Assembly (NCBI GenBank): GCA_938007965.1
Contig: CALLMH010000002.1
Location: 1-64,000, forward strand
Source: an uncultured Saprospiraceae bacterium
GTDB lineage: Bacteria > Bacteroidota > Bacteroidia > Chitinophagales > Saprospiraceae
Length of the DNA: 64,000 nt
Direction: 5' to 3'
This document shows positions 9,146 to 17,718 of the stretch, in pieces. The position numbers were made by a program, and so were the translations under genes. The notes below the pieces were generated by a model that was not told where the DNA came from, did not search any database, and saw nothing but the letters and a program-made list of their open reading frames with translations. How positions within the stretch are numbered: position 1 is the first letter of the stretch; each line of letters begins with the position of its first letter.

Positions 9146-10255
9146 TTATTTGAAAGTTGTGACAATCCTGCCTACTTCTTTACTCGCCGATATATTATTA
9201 TTGGAAAGGGTTTCTATAAGTAAATCATAACCGGTATTGATGGTGTCTTTATCTGTTATGGTTTTCTCTAATGCATCCACTATTTGAGCTGGATTCGCAT
9301 CATCTTGGATCAATTCTTTAACAACATCATCATCTAAGATCAAGTTGACAAGGCATATGTACTTTAGGTCTACCAGCCGCTTCCCAATCGCGTAATTGAT
9401 CGAGGAAGTTTTATAGCACACTACCTGAGGCACTTTGAAGAGTGCGGTTTCTAAAGTAGCGGTGCCACTCGTGACGATAGCAAGATCAGCGACAGACAGT
9501 AGATTGTAAGTATCATTTTCTATGATGTTGACATGATTAATATCATCACCCAATAGGTTTGCATAGAATGATCTCTTGATATTGGGTGCTGCGGCTATAG
9601 CGATTTGATATTTATCTCGAATGAGCATTGCCGCGGATATATATACTGGGAGCATCTTACTGATTTCTTGCATTCTACTTCCAGGAAGAATTGCTAATAT
9701 TGGTGCATTTGTTAGTTTGTGCGTCGATTGGAAATATTCATCAGCTTTGAATTTTTGGATCACTGGGATCAGAGGATGACCTACGTAGTGAGTATCTACT
9801 CCATGGTCTGCATAAAATTGTTTTTCAAATGGAAGTATGCATATCATGTCATCGATATACTTTTGTACTTTTTTTACTCTTCCTTTTTTCCATGCCCACA
9901 ATTGTGGAGATATGTAATATACATTGTAATATCCTTCTTTTTTTGACCATTCTGCCATTCTCAAATTAAATCCAGGATAATCTATATATATGATTTTGTC
10001 GGGATGAAATTCTTTGATGCTTGATTTTGCGAGCTTGAAGAAGCCTTTGATTTTAGCGATGTTTTTTATCACTTCTGTAAATCCCATAATAGCGGTATCC
10101 TTGATGTGGGTCACCATTCCATCAGATACAGCATCCATATGGTCTCCTCCCCAATATCTGAACTCTGCTAGCGGATCTCTAGCCACGATTTCCTTCATCA
10201 TGTTAGACCCATGAAGATCACCTGAAGGTTCGCCCGCTATGATGTAGTATTTCAT
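9146..10255 (-). CDS. lpxB: Lipid-A-disaccharide synthase
   Basis: 369 residues, a typical length. It starts with the Gly-Glu-Pro-Ser-Gly-Asp-Leu-His-Gly signature. It also has the His-Val/Gly-His-Pro region and Leu-Pro-Gly-Ser-Arg-Met-Gln-Glu-Ile of the GT19 family. It joins UDP-diacylglucosamine and lipid X into the lipid A disaccharide at the inner membrane. It is the middle gene of a minus-strand run with surE and a small membrane protein upstream and aroC downstream. Confidence 0.96.
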   Translation of the reverse strand: MKYYIIAGEPSGDLHGSNMMKEIVARDPLAEFRYWGGDHMDAVSDGMVTHIKDTAIMGFTEVIKNIAKIKGFFKLAKSSIKEFHPDKIIYIDYPGFNLRMAEWSKKEGYYNVYYISPQLWAWKKGRVKKVQKYIDDMICILPFEKQFYADHGVDTHYVGHPLIPVIQKFKADEYFQSTHKLTNAPILAILPGSRMQEISKMLPVYISAAMLIRDKYQIAIAAAPNIKRSFYANLLGDDINHVNIIENDTYNLLSVADLAIVTSGTATLETALFKVPQVVCYKTSSINYAIGKRLVDLKYICLVNLILDDDVVKELIQDDANPAQIVDALEKTITDKDTINTGYDLLIETLSNNNISASKEVGRIVTTFK

Positions 10256-10398
10256 ATTTTTACTTTTTGAGGTGTACGACCGCTTCGTTTTTATACTTTT
10301 TGCTTCTAGTATTTATATATTTTACTTACGACTTAGATTCATTCATATAATCAATGTTTCCTGCACTATCTGAGGTTTCACTATTATTGTTTTCGATC

Positions 10399-10701
10399 TT
10401 AGAAGAGGATCCTGCCAAACTGCCAGATCCAAAATCCAACGTACAATAGGGTAGGGAATACTATGCCTCTCATCGTATTATCCCATTTTTGCTTACGTGC
10501 AATATTTAGAGGGACAAGGTTGCAGCAGATACCTAGTAGCGCCAAGGTTCTCATCCGTCGGGATACTCCTCCGCCTGTGACATATTCCATAAGTCCAAAT
10601 TGTGTGAGAAGCCCAAAGATGAACTCTACTAACATATATCCGAGTACCGGCACCAATGCTCCTAGGACGAGACCTGTGAAAAGAGAATTTTTTTCTATCA
10701 T
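10399..10701 (-). CDS. Small hydrophobic membrane protein
   Basis: 100 residues with about three hydrophobic segments (roughly 8-30, 50-66, 80-97). No function can be assigned. It lies between surE and lpxB in the same orientation and is probably part of that transcript. Directly after its stop another frame stays open for about 24 codons (to about 10326) with a Ser/Asn/Glu-rich, tail-like composition; see findings. Confidence 0.65.
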   Translation of the reverse strand: MIEKNSLFTGLVLGALVPVLGYMLVEFIFGLLTQFGLMEYVTGGGVSRRMRTLALLGICCNLVPLNIARKQKWDNTMRGIVFPTLLYVGFWIWQFGRILF

Positions 10702-10745
10702 TTAATATAAAATTTTGAGATTACATGGATCGAGATCGTTGGTAT

Positions 10746-11507
10746 TTAGTCCTCTAAGTATTTTAAGTTTTCGATTGATGTATGCACCGTTAGGTCATGG
10801 CCAGTCGGTACGATGCTCACATATCCATTTTCTAGGGCCCAGATATCGGTATCTTCTCCTTTGTCATAGTTGACGAATTTACCAGTAAGCCAGTAGTATT
10901 TTTGACCTCTAGGATCGAGCCCTTCTTGGAAGTCTTCTACCCAGTTTCCGTTTCCTTGTCTGCATAATTTGATTCCCTTTACATTTTTTCCTGCGGGGAT
11001 GTTTACGTTCAGTAATTTACAGTCAGGCAGTTTCTTGGCGAGCATTCTTTCAATCAGCTTTTTGACTACTTTTTTTGATGCGCTGAAATCTGCATCGAAG
11101 CCATATTCGCATAATGAAAAACCAATCGAATCTATGCCCTCTATGCTAGCTTCCATCGCCGCAGACATGGTTCCTGAGTATATTACATTTATAGAGCTAT
11201 TGGCTCCATGATTGATGCCTGAAAGACAAAGCGTAATTTCTCTATCTTTTAGAATGACATTTTTAGCCAATTTGACACAGTCCACAGGGGTGCCTGAGCA
11301 CTCGTATGCTTCTATCCCATTGAATGGATCAACTTTCTTAAGTTTGAGCGGACTCTCTAATGTAATAGCATGCCCTTGTCCTGATTGCGGACTGTCAGGG
11401 GCTACTACTACGATCTCGCCAAAAGTGGATGCTACTTCAATCAGAGCTTTGATTCCTGGAGCTACTATTCCATCATCGTTTGTTATGAGTATAAGTGGTT
11501 TTGACAT
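10746..11507 (-). CDS. surE: 5'-nucleotidase SurE
   Basis: 253 residues. The N-terminal Leu-Ile-Thr-Asn-Asp-Asp-Gly motif carries the metal-binding aspartates. Ser-Gly-Thr-Pro-Val-Asp-Cys and Ser-Gly-Ile-Asn-His-Gly-Ala-Asn are the other SurE signatures. It is a metal-dependent phosphatase acting on nucleoside 5'- and 3'-monophosphates in the cytoplasm. It is the first gene of the surE/small membrane protein/lpxB run and is divergent from hemH. Confidence 0.95.
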   Translation of the reverse strand: MSKPLILITNDDGIVAPGIKALIEVASTFGEIVVVAPDSPQSGQGHAITLESPLKLKKVDPFNGIEAYECSGTPVDCVKLAKNVILKDREITLCLSGINHGANSSINVIYSGTMSAAMEASIEGIDSIGFSLCEYGFDADFSASKKVVKKLIERMLAKKLPDCKLLNVNIPAGKNVKGIKLCRQGNGNWVEDFQEGLDPRGQKYYWLTGKFVNYDKGEDTDIWALENGYVSIVPTGHDLTVHTSIENLKYLED

Positions 11508-11666
11508 TCTATTTTTTTATAAATTAAATCCGAAGATAAGATTAGACCATCTACTTTCGATATTTTTTACATCAATTTTACTTAAACTATAAACAGCATG
11601 ACCTGATTTGCGTTTACATTGCGCTATCCTATTTAAGGATGAGTACTTGCATATATAAATTAACAT

Positions 11667-12680
11667 ATGAAAAAAGGCGTATTACTTGTAAATCTAGGGA
11701 CACCAGATAATCCAAACTATGGAGGAGTATTCAGATATTTGAATCAATTCCTAACAGATGGTAGAGTGATTGATATACCATGGTTGCCGAGGCAGATATT
11801 GGTAAGAGGAATTATTGCACCACTTAGATCCAATGCATCTTCTAAGATCTATAAGGAACTATGGACAGAAGAAGGTTCTCCGATTAAAGTCTACGGATAT
11901 AAAGTCAAAGAAGAGGTACAGAAGATACTGGGTAAAGACTATGTCGTAGAGTTAGGTATGCGCTACCAAAATCCTTCTATCAAATCAGCGTTAGATAATT
12001 TAAAAAAAGCATTTGTAGATGAGATTATCGTATTCCCAATGTTTCCACATTATGCATCTGCATCTACGGGGTCTGCCCTCGAAGAAGTGATGAGAGTATT
12101 GTCAAAAGAGCAAATGATACCGCCTCTTAAGATGATCAATTCTTATTATGACAATGAGGATATGATTCAAGTATTCGCAGAAAATGCTCGCAAGCATGAT
12201 GTAGAAAGCATGGATCATGTCTTATTCAGTTTTCATGGGGTGCCTCAGCGACATATGCGTAAGGCTGATCCAACGAAGAAGTGGTGCCAGAAAAAAGAAA
12301 ATTGCTGCTCTACGATGTGCGACGCTAACAAATTCTGCTATTCGGCTCAGTGTCATCAGACGGCTCACTTGATCGCTGCGGAACTTGGTCTGCCGAAAGA
12401 TAAATATACGATATGCTACCAATCAAGATTAGGAAAAGATCCTTGGATGCAACCATATACGACTGATGTACTCAAAGAAAGATCTGCAAAAGGAGATAAG
12501 AATATGCTCGTATTTAGTGCAGCATTTGTTGCGGACTGCCTAGAGACCACGATTGAGATCAGTGATGAGTATCAAGAAGAATGGGAAGAAATGGGCGGCG
12601 AAAAATTATATCTAGTCGAAAGTTTAAATGATCACCCGAGATGGATCAATGCAGTCGCTGATATGGTAAAGAATGTGTAA
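11667..12680 (+). CDS. hemH: Ferrochelatase
   Basis: 337 residues. The N-terminus has Leu-Leu-Val-Asn-Leu-Gly-Thr-Pro and the catalytic region has Phe-Ser-Phe-His190-Gly-Val-Pro. Glu293 in the Cys-Leu-Glu-Thr motif is the other conserved active-site residue. The enzyme inserts Fe(II) into a porphyrin at the end of haem synthesis. Between residues 207 and 229 there are six cysteines (207, 213, 214, 218, 224, 229), the kind of internal cluster reported to hold a [2Fe-2S] centre in some bacterial ferrochelatases. It is a single gene divergent from surE. Confidence 0.95.
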   Translation: MKKGVLLVNLGTPDNPNYGGVFRYLNQFLTDGRVIDIPWLPRQILVRGIIAPLRSNASSKIYKELWTEEGSPIKVYGYKVKEEVQKILGKDYVVELGMRYQNPSIKSALDNLKKAFVDEIIVFPMFPHYASASTGSALEEVMRVLSKEQMIPPLKMINSYYDNEDMIQVFAENARKHDVESMDHVLFSFHGVPQRHMRKADPTKKWCQKKENCCSTMCDANKFCYSAQCHQTAHLIAAELGLPKDKYTICYQSRLGKDPWMQPYTTDVLKERSAKGDKNMLVFSAAFVADCLETTIEISDEYQEEWEEMGGEKLYLVESLNDHPRWINAVADMVKNV

Positions 12681-12709
12681 TCGGATTTTCTGCCAGATTA
12701 TCTGGAGCT

Positions 12710-13162
12710 TCAATTTTCTTCTGGTTTAGGTACATTGGAGAGGTGTTTGATATGTTTAGTATCAAAATCTAGAGCGCAGCTATATGTCTGTACACCATTG
12801 CTTACCAGTAAATATGGTGCTCTCAATTCTATGTTATAGTTGGCGATTTGATCAAATGTGTCTTGAGAAATCGGTACAGTATGAGATTTGCACTCTATGA
12901 GTAAGTACGGAAAGAAGTGTCTGTCATACACCACTATGTCGAATCGGCGCTTCAGACCATTGATATCCAGTCCTTTTTCTACCTGTATTTTCTCTTTAGG
13001 ATAACCTATATCAATAAGGTGCAATACCAGCAGTTGACGAACCATTTCTTCTGGTTGTAAGATTAAATATTTCTTTCTGATGATATCAAAGATAAGCGTG
13101 CGTTTGCCTTCTTTCTTTATTTTCAATTGGTCCTTATAATGATGTAGATTGATGTCTATCAT
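12710..13162 (-). CDS. HsdR N-terminal-like nuclease domain protein
   Basis: 150 residues. The protein matches the stand-alone form of the type I restriction HsdR N-terminal domain: Glu38-type helix, Arg-Phe-Asp-Ile-Val-Val-Tyr-Asp and Leu-Leu-Ile-Glu-Cys-Lys, which make up a PD-(D/E)xK nuclease core. Such short proteins are common in Bacteroidota, and their role is unproven. The start codon overlaps the stop of the upstream 794-residue gene (ATGA), so the two are translationally coupled. There are no HsdM or HsdS genes nearby, so this is not a normal restriction system. Confidence 0.8.
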   Translation of the reverse strand: MIDINLHHYKDQLKIKKEGKRTLIFDIIRKKYLILQPEEMVRQLLVLHLIDIGYPKEKIQVEKGLDINGLKRRFDIVVYDRHFFPYLLIECKSHTVPISQDTFDQIANYNIELRAPYLLVSNGVQTYSCALDFDTKHIKHLSNVPKPEEN

Positions 13163-15543
13163 GCATTAGCTGTATTAGAAGTATCGTAAGTAGCTACGTC
13201 ATCTTCTTGGATTATAGGCGTTGGATTTTGAATTCCGTGATCTGTGAGCACATCTATTAAGTTGTTCATTTCAGTATCATTGTCTATTAACTGACGATCA
13301 GTATTGAGAGATAGAATTTTGTATCCAGCTGTTTTGAATATTTGGATTATTTCAGCTTGCCATATAAGATGCTGATGCATCTCTGGATTGATCAATTCGT
13401 CTTTGATAAGAAGATACGGCTGTCTTTCTGTGAATAAGATGCTCTCTGTAAGTTTATCGTATAGTGATTCGGTTACATCTATGTTTTTTACACCATGCTT
13501 ATCTAGATTAGCCTCTAGCAGTCGGCCATCAGCTGGTGGAAGAAGAGAGATGATGTTACCCGTTTTTAATTGGTAGATTTTTATTTGTTGATTGAGAGAT
13601 AATAAAAATTTAGCTAGTTTTTTGGCAGCCTTTAGTTTTTCCGAATTTGACAATTCGGTGATCGGTACATTGTAGTTGTATGTATTGAGATATAAGAAAT
13701 GATTTTTGGATTGTGACATATCATCTATATCCGATTGTAGTATCGGGGATATATAGTGAATATGACCTTGCTGCTTACGTTCTTCATTTCTTCGGGAGAA
13801 GCTGATCACATTATCATATTGAGCGGCATTATCGAGATTGTTGCTTATATGCAGCGGGAAGAAGTCCTGGATAAAGGAAATCGTTGACGGTATCAATTCG
13901 CTCCATGAGATTGACGGCAGTCCTTTTTTCTTAAACAATGTATTATATAAGTCTTTAGACGTAGATTTTAGATTTTCGGCACTTCTTATTCTTCGTGATT
14001 GTAGTTTGTTGGTCAGGGTCGCGATTTCGTTCTCTGTGATCTTATTATTTAATGTTCTCAGGCCTTCAATAATTGATGGATCTATCTTATTATGATTAAG
14101 TACGGTGTTAGATATTTGTTGGTTGTACCATAAGTCATATTGCTCCGACCAGTGCTCTACAGGCAGGGTCTTGAGTTCTTGGATCAGTACGTTTGACATA
14201 TGAGTATTGGCCGTTTGGGTCCTTTTCCAATCTGTGTATAGCGTGTTGTGGCTCAACAGACTATCGCATCGGTCTATAGAAGACGCTATATTCTGACACA
14301 TCTCCATCTGCTTGATGAAGCTGATAGAATTAGAGTTGAACTTTTGTTGGATAAACTGCACGGCATCTAATTCTGTGATCAGTTGGGTCAGTTCTTCGTC
14401 TAGTAGTTTTACAGCTTCGGATGAAGTATTTATCCTATTGATTCTGTGGATAGATTTGATGAGGTTATGATGCAGTTTATTGGTATGGTTGGATACATTC
14501 GCTTTACAGTCTGCTAAGAATTTTTCTATGAATGCATAGTCGATATCTTCTGATGTGGGCGCTGGGAGTTCGTCGTACCATTCTTTTGAGATTTTATGGA
14601 TCATGCTGCTGATCTTGTCAAACGCTTCAATATATCCACCATTCAGTTTTGGTTTAGTCTTCTTATTGAATAAGGAGAATCCACTGCTTTTCTCGTTTTT
14701 TCGGTAGGTTTCATTGATGTAGGCAGCGATACATTCTTTCTGGTGGAGCTCGATTTCATAGGTGATTGAGTCCATTTGAGAGGTCACATCTTTTGATATT
14801 GACTCTTTGAGAGCTGTGTAGGTGAGTTTATATTTTTTGAAGAGTGATTTTGCTTGTTGGTTTAGCTTCTTTAGCGTCTCTTTCGTATTTATGAATTCGT
14901 CTTCAGAGAGCGACCATATTTCTTCGGATATAATCCCCAATTTATCAAGTAGGTCAAATTCTTTTTTATACGAGGATGCTGCCTTATTGATACTCCGTTT
15001 GATATTGTAATATTCTTGACCACTTAGATCTAGATCCAAGTCGATTGTTATCTCCGATAAATTGATTGCTGTGGGTTTGATGTCATTTTTACTGATCAAT
15101 GCAGCAACGAAGTCTCTGAATGTACGATCTGTATGTATTTTACGATCTAGCGCTTCATAGTACTTTTTAGGATAACTGAGATCGTTTGTGAGTTTTTGAG
15201 TGTTGAGCAGGTGATTTATTATAGGTGTTGTATCTATTTCTTTTTTTAGGATTGACCGAAGGTTGAAAATATCAGATTCGGGTATCGGATTTCTATTACC
15301 TACATCAATAGATAGACTATCTAATCTATACGTTTCTATTAGTCGTAAAATATCTGAAGACAATTCGGAATGAGGAGGTATATGTATTAAGACATGTTTA
15401 TCCTCTTCTAACAAAGTAGTAATCACATTATAAATGGGCAGAAAAGCTGTAGCGAGATCAAAGAATTTGACTTCAGCTGGGGCATTTGCTAACAGTGCCT
15501 CTGATACGACTTTTTGTTCTGGAGAAAGGGTATATGTCATCAT
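13159..15543 (-). CDS. Large helicase-like protein lacking visible ATPase motifs
   Basis: 794 residues. The N-terminus (Leu-Ser-Pro-Glu-Gln, then a hydrophobic strand with Val-Leu-Ile-His-Ile-Pro-Pro) recalls the Q-motif and strand layout of superfamily 1 helicases. No Walker A (GxxxxGKS/T) or DEAD/DExx box is visible. Residues about 180-520 are charged and helical, probably coiled coil. The C-terminal part (about 560-770) again has alternating strands and helices. It overlaps the nuclease-like gene by 4 bases. The helicase relationship is a hypothesis based on pattern only; no family was firmly recognised. Confidence 0.6.
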   Translation of the reverse strand: MMTYTLSPEQKVVSEALLANAPAEVKFFDLATAFLPIYNVITTLLEEDKHVLIHIPPHSELSSDILRLIETYRLDSLSIDVGNRNPIPESDIFNLRSILKKEIDTTPIINHLLNTQKLTNDLSYPKKYYEALDRKIHTDRTFRDFVAALISKNDIKPTAINLSEITIDLDLDLSGQEYYNIKRSINKAASSYKKEFDLLDKLGIISEEIWSLSEDEFINTKETLKKLNQQAKSLFKKYKLTYTALKESISKDVTSQMDSITYEIELHQKECIAAYINETYRKNEKSSGFSLFNKKTKPKLNGGYIEAFDKISSMIHKISKEWYDELPAPTSEDIDYAFIEKFLADCKANVSNHTNKLHHNLIKSIHRINRINTSSEAVKLLDEELTQLITELDAVQFIQQKFNSNSISFIKQMEMCQNIASSIDRCDSLLSHNTLYTDWKRTQTANTHMSNVLIQELKTLPVEHWSEQYDLWYNQQISNTVLNHNKIDPSIIEGLRTLNNKITENEIATLTNKLQSRRIRSAENLKSTSKDLYNTLFKKKGLPSISWSELIPSTISFIQDFFPLHISNNLDNAAQYDNVISFSRRNEERKQQGHIHYISPILQSDIDDMSQSKNHFLYLNTYNYNVPITELSNSEKLKAAKKLAKFLLSLNQQIKIYQLKTGNIISLLPPADGRLLEANLDKHGVKNIDVTESLYDKLTESILFTERQPYLLIKDELINPEMHQHLIWQAEIIQIFKTAGYKILSLNTDRQLIDNDTEMNNLIDVLTDHGIQNPTPIIQEDDVATYDTSNTANA

Positions 15544-15794
15544 GTGTAGTTTTCTAATAAGGAACAGCTTCTGAGCTGTTTTAATTGTTTTAGTACTATA
15601 GGAGATAGTTGTTATTTATCTCAAAACAATTATACAATGTAAATATATCAAAAAAGTATAATATGTAATCGTGCTTTCGCCTACAAGATTGATTAGCATT
15701 CGTGTAATCCATTAATCTGTTTGTATATTCTAGTGGGAGAGCTTGTTTTTATTGCTTTATTTTTCATTTATATACGGTCTGAACAAATAAGATA

Positions 15795-15826
15795 TTTGGC
15801 AGTTATAATTCTAGTTGTTACATTTG
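15795..15826 (+). promoter_or_regulatory. Candidate Bacteroidota promoter
   Basis: TTTG at 15795-15798, a 20-base spacer, then TACATTTG at 15819-15826, a full match to TAnnTTTG. It lies 19 bases upstream of the ATG at 15846, leaving a very short leader. Confidence 0.55.
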
Positions 15827-15845
15827 ATTAACATTTTTATTCATT

Positions 15846-16277
15846 ATGAGTGTATTAGACACAGCGAGAGTAGTAATATATAGATTCCATGAAAAAGGAT
15901 TGGAAATATTTTTAGTCAATTCTGATTTAGAAAACGATCCTGATATTTGGAAGCTACCTAATAGTGAATTTCAATCTAGTCCGGAAATTTCACATCTCGA
16001 TTCTATACAACTAGAGCCTCTTACAGACGAAAATGGAAAAGAGATCAAAACATTAGCCGTAGAAGGAGAATGGCACGATATACCGTCTATAAGAGGAATG
16101 ATACGTCACGATGTCAAACTAGTAAAATCTAAGATCAAAGAAGTAGCACCAGAAATGGAAAAAGGTGGATTTTTCGCTGTAAAAGAAGCTTTCAAAAAGG
16201 TGTTACCAGAAGAATACAAGGCGCTCAAAGAGCTCAAAAGCATATTAAGAGATAGAAATTTGACTAAGTATATATAA
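15846..16277 (+). CDS. Nudix-like protein without a Nudix box
   Basis: 143 residues. The N-terminus (Ala-Arg-Val-Val-Ile-Tyr-Arg, then Ile-Phe-Leu-Val-Asn and Trp-Lys-Leu-Pro) follows the first strands of a Nudix hydrolase. The catalytic Nudix box (GX5EX7REUXEEXGU) is absent, and the Leu-Pro is followed by Asn-Ser-Glu instead of Gly-Gly. The C-terminal 40 residues form helices with Phe-Ala-Val-Lys-Glu-Ala-Phe-Lys-Lys. It may be a non-catalytic or binding member of the fold. It is a single gene with a good promoter. Confidence 0.6.
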   Translation: MSVLDTARVVIYRFHEKGLEIFLVNSDLENDPDIWKLPNSEFQSSPEISHLDSIQLEPLTDENGKEIKTLAVEGEWHDIPSIRGMIRHDVKLVKSKIKEVAPEMEKGGFFAVKEAFKKVLPEEYKALKELKSILRDRNLTKYI

Positions 16278-16571
16278 TTTATTTATAATATTTATCTTTC
16301 AAATGTGACTTTACACGAGTTGCTCAGTCTTAATGCATATTGTAATAGTTCCCAACCTTATTATTTATTTTTAAATACTTGTTTTATATATTAGGTATTT
16401 ATGTAATATGTAACGATATTTGCATAAACCTATTGGTATAAAATGCCAGTATTTTACATTTAACTAATTTTTAAGAAGATAATCATACAAATCAAGCATC
16501 CATAAGGAGGTTTGGATCGTATTATTTAATATAAGTAGTAAATTATAGTTCATTTATAAATACCCATACCC
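16278..16571. other. Intergenic, no gene seen
   Basis: About 290 AT-rich bases. An isolated purine-rich stretch (AAGGAGG near 16505) is not followed by a usable start codon. Confidence 0.4.
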
Positions 16572-16688
16572 ATGAATACATTTTTTAACAGCGTAAAGAA
16601 CTTCTTCGAGTCTGTATTTCGCAGCTCTGAGAAGAACGTCATCGTATCTCAAGTCGAGGACGAATATGACGGATGGCTTGGAGTTTAA
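16572..16688 (+). CDS. Possible 38-residue small protein
   Basis: ATG at 16572 to TAA at 16686-16688. The peptide starts Met-Asn-Thr-Phe-Phe-Asn-Ser-Val-Lys-Asn-Phe-Phe, an amphipathic helix, and ends in an acidic Asp-Glu-Tyr-Asp-Gly-Trp-Leu-Gly-Val tail. Composition and third-codon positions look coding, but there is no family match and no neighbour that would process it. It could be a chance frame. Confidence 0.4.
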   Translation: MNTFFNSVKNFFESVFRSSEKNVIVSQVEDEYDGWLGV

Positions 16689-16786
16689 TCAGATTTTAAT
16701 TATTTGCTTAAAATTCAATCCGCAATCTGCTTATGCAGGTTTAAATAAAAATTGATTAAAGAGTTTTTATTTAATTTACTCCCCAA

Positions 16787-16871
16787 TCATTCTTTATTAG
16801 GCGGCGTCTTGATACTAAGAAGTTACATTTAGTAGATTCGGTATCAAAAAACAAATCCTAATAAAGAATGA
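16787..16871. repeat. 85-base interrupted inverted repeat
   Basis: Perfect 15-bp arms (16787-16801 and 16857-16871) enclose a second pair, TTGATAC (16809-16815) and GTATCAA (16841-16847). The transcript of either strand could form a long hairpin. It lies 98 bases after the small open frame. It may be a structured RNA, a terminator-like element or a MITE remnant. Confidence 0.6.
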
Positions 16872-16968
16872 GAGTAATTTCTCTATTATTATTTAGTGCT
16901 TTTTTCATCTCGTGATAAGAAAGATTACAAGAATGGTACAGGGCCTTCTGCCTGTGATCCTATTATCA

Positions 16969-17020
16969 TTTCACTTTCCGCTAAGCTTTCACTTCTGTGT
17001 TGGCACAAAAACGAAACATA
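16969..17020 (-). repeat. Dispersed repeat core, copy
   Basis: The minus strand reads ATGTTTCGTTTTTGTG followed by a GTGAAAGC stretch. It is the same core found inside repeat copy A (7617-7663, minus), at 27866-27900 (minus) and at 44751-44798 (plus). It is diverged from these and not coding. Confidence 0.55.
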
Positions 17021-17262
17021 GAAGTCTTCCTTTACCTGCTTTACCTAGCTCATAACGTAAAAGGCTTATCTGAATCAGCACCTGTTTTTATGTGTGGATG
17101 AAAACCATATCACACAAGCGTATTACTCTCCTTACTTCCGAACTACCATGGATGAAGACATAGAAATCTAGAGTTCTTAATAAGTACTCGATTTAACAAA
17201 AGAATAAGATGTTAATAGTCAGGAACTTTTGGTGTGTACGTCTGGTGTTACATCAAACGAAA

Positions 17263-17610
17263 CTATGCGTGCAAAGTAGCTTGTCTCTGCCTTAGTACGT
17301 CTTCCGATTCTACTCTGTCAGGATCAGGAACACAACAATCAACGGGACACACTGCTGCACACTGAGGCTCTTCATGGAATCCTACACATTCAGTACACTT
17401 ATCGGCTACTATGAAGTAGTAATCTTCCATGACGGGAAGTTGAGGATCATTTACATCCACTTCTTCATTGGTTTCTAATGTATATTTTCCTGTGAGAGTA
17501 GTTCCCTCTGCCATGTTCCATTCTATACCACCTTCATAGATAGCGTTATTAGGACATTCTGGTTCGCAAGCTCCACAATTGATACATTCGTCGGTAATGA
17601 TAATAGCCAT
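17263..17610 (-). CDS. 2[4Fe-4S] ferredoxin
   Basis: 115 residues. The first cluster motif is [12 protein letters not shown] near residue 9. The second begins Cys-Thr-Glu-Cys, has a longer loop, then Cys-Ala-Ala-Val-Cys-Pro near residues 73-90. About 45 residues without cysteine separate them, as in the YfhL/FdxA-like dicluster ferredoxins common in Bacteroidota. It is a soluble electron carrier; the partner is unknown. It follows the mqnD fusion gene on the same strand, 108 bases away. Confidence 0.93.
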   Translation of the reverse strand: MAIIITDECINCGACEPECPNNAIYEGGIEWNMAEGTTLTGKYTLETNEEVDVNDPQLPVMEDYYFIVADKCTECVGFHEEPQCAAVCPVDCCVPDPDRVESEDVLRQRQATLHA

Positions 17611-17718
17611 GGTGTATTTTTTTATTGTAAATAAGACAACGGTATGGGTTGCTTAAAAGTTTCTGAGCACAAATGTAATCAATAGAAATTATCATCGAAG
17701 TCGAAATCGTATTAAAGT

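Noticed and set aside
12710..13162. Part of a type I restriction-modification system
   Set aside because: No HsdM or HsdS gene nearby and no helicase motor in the same protein; a stand-alone domain of this type is common in Bacteroidota.
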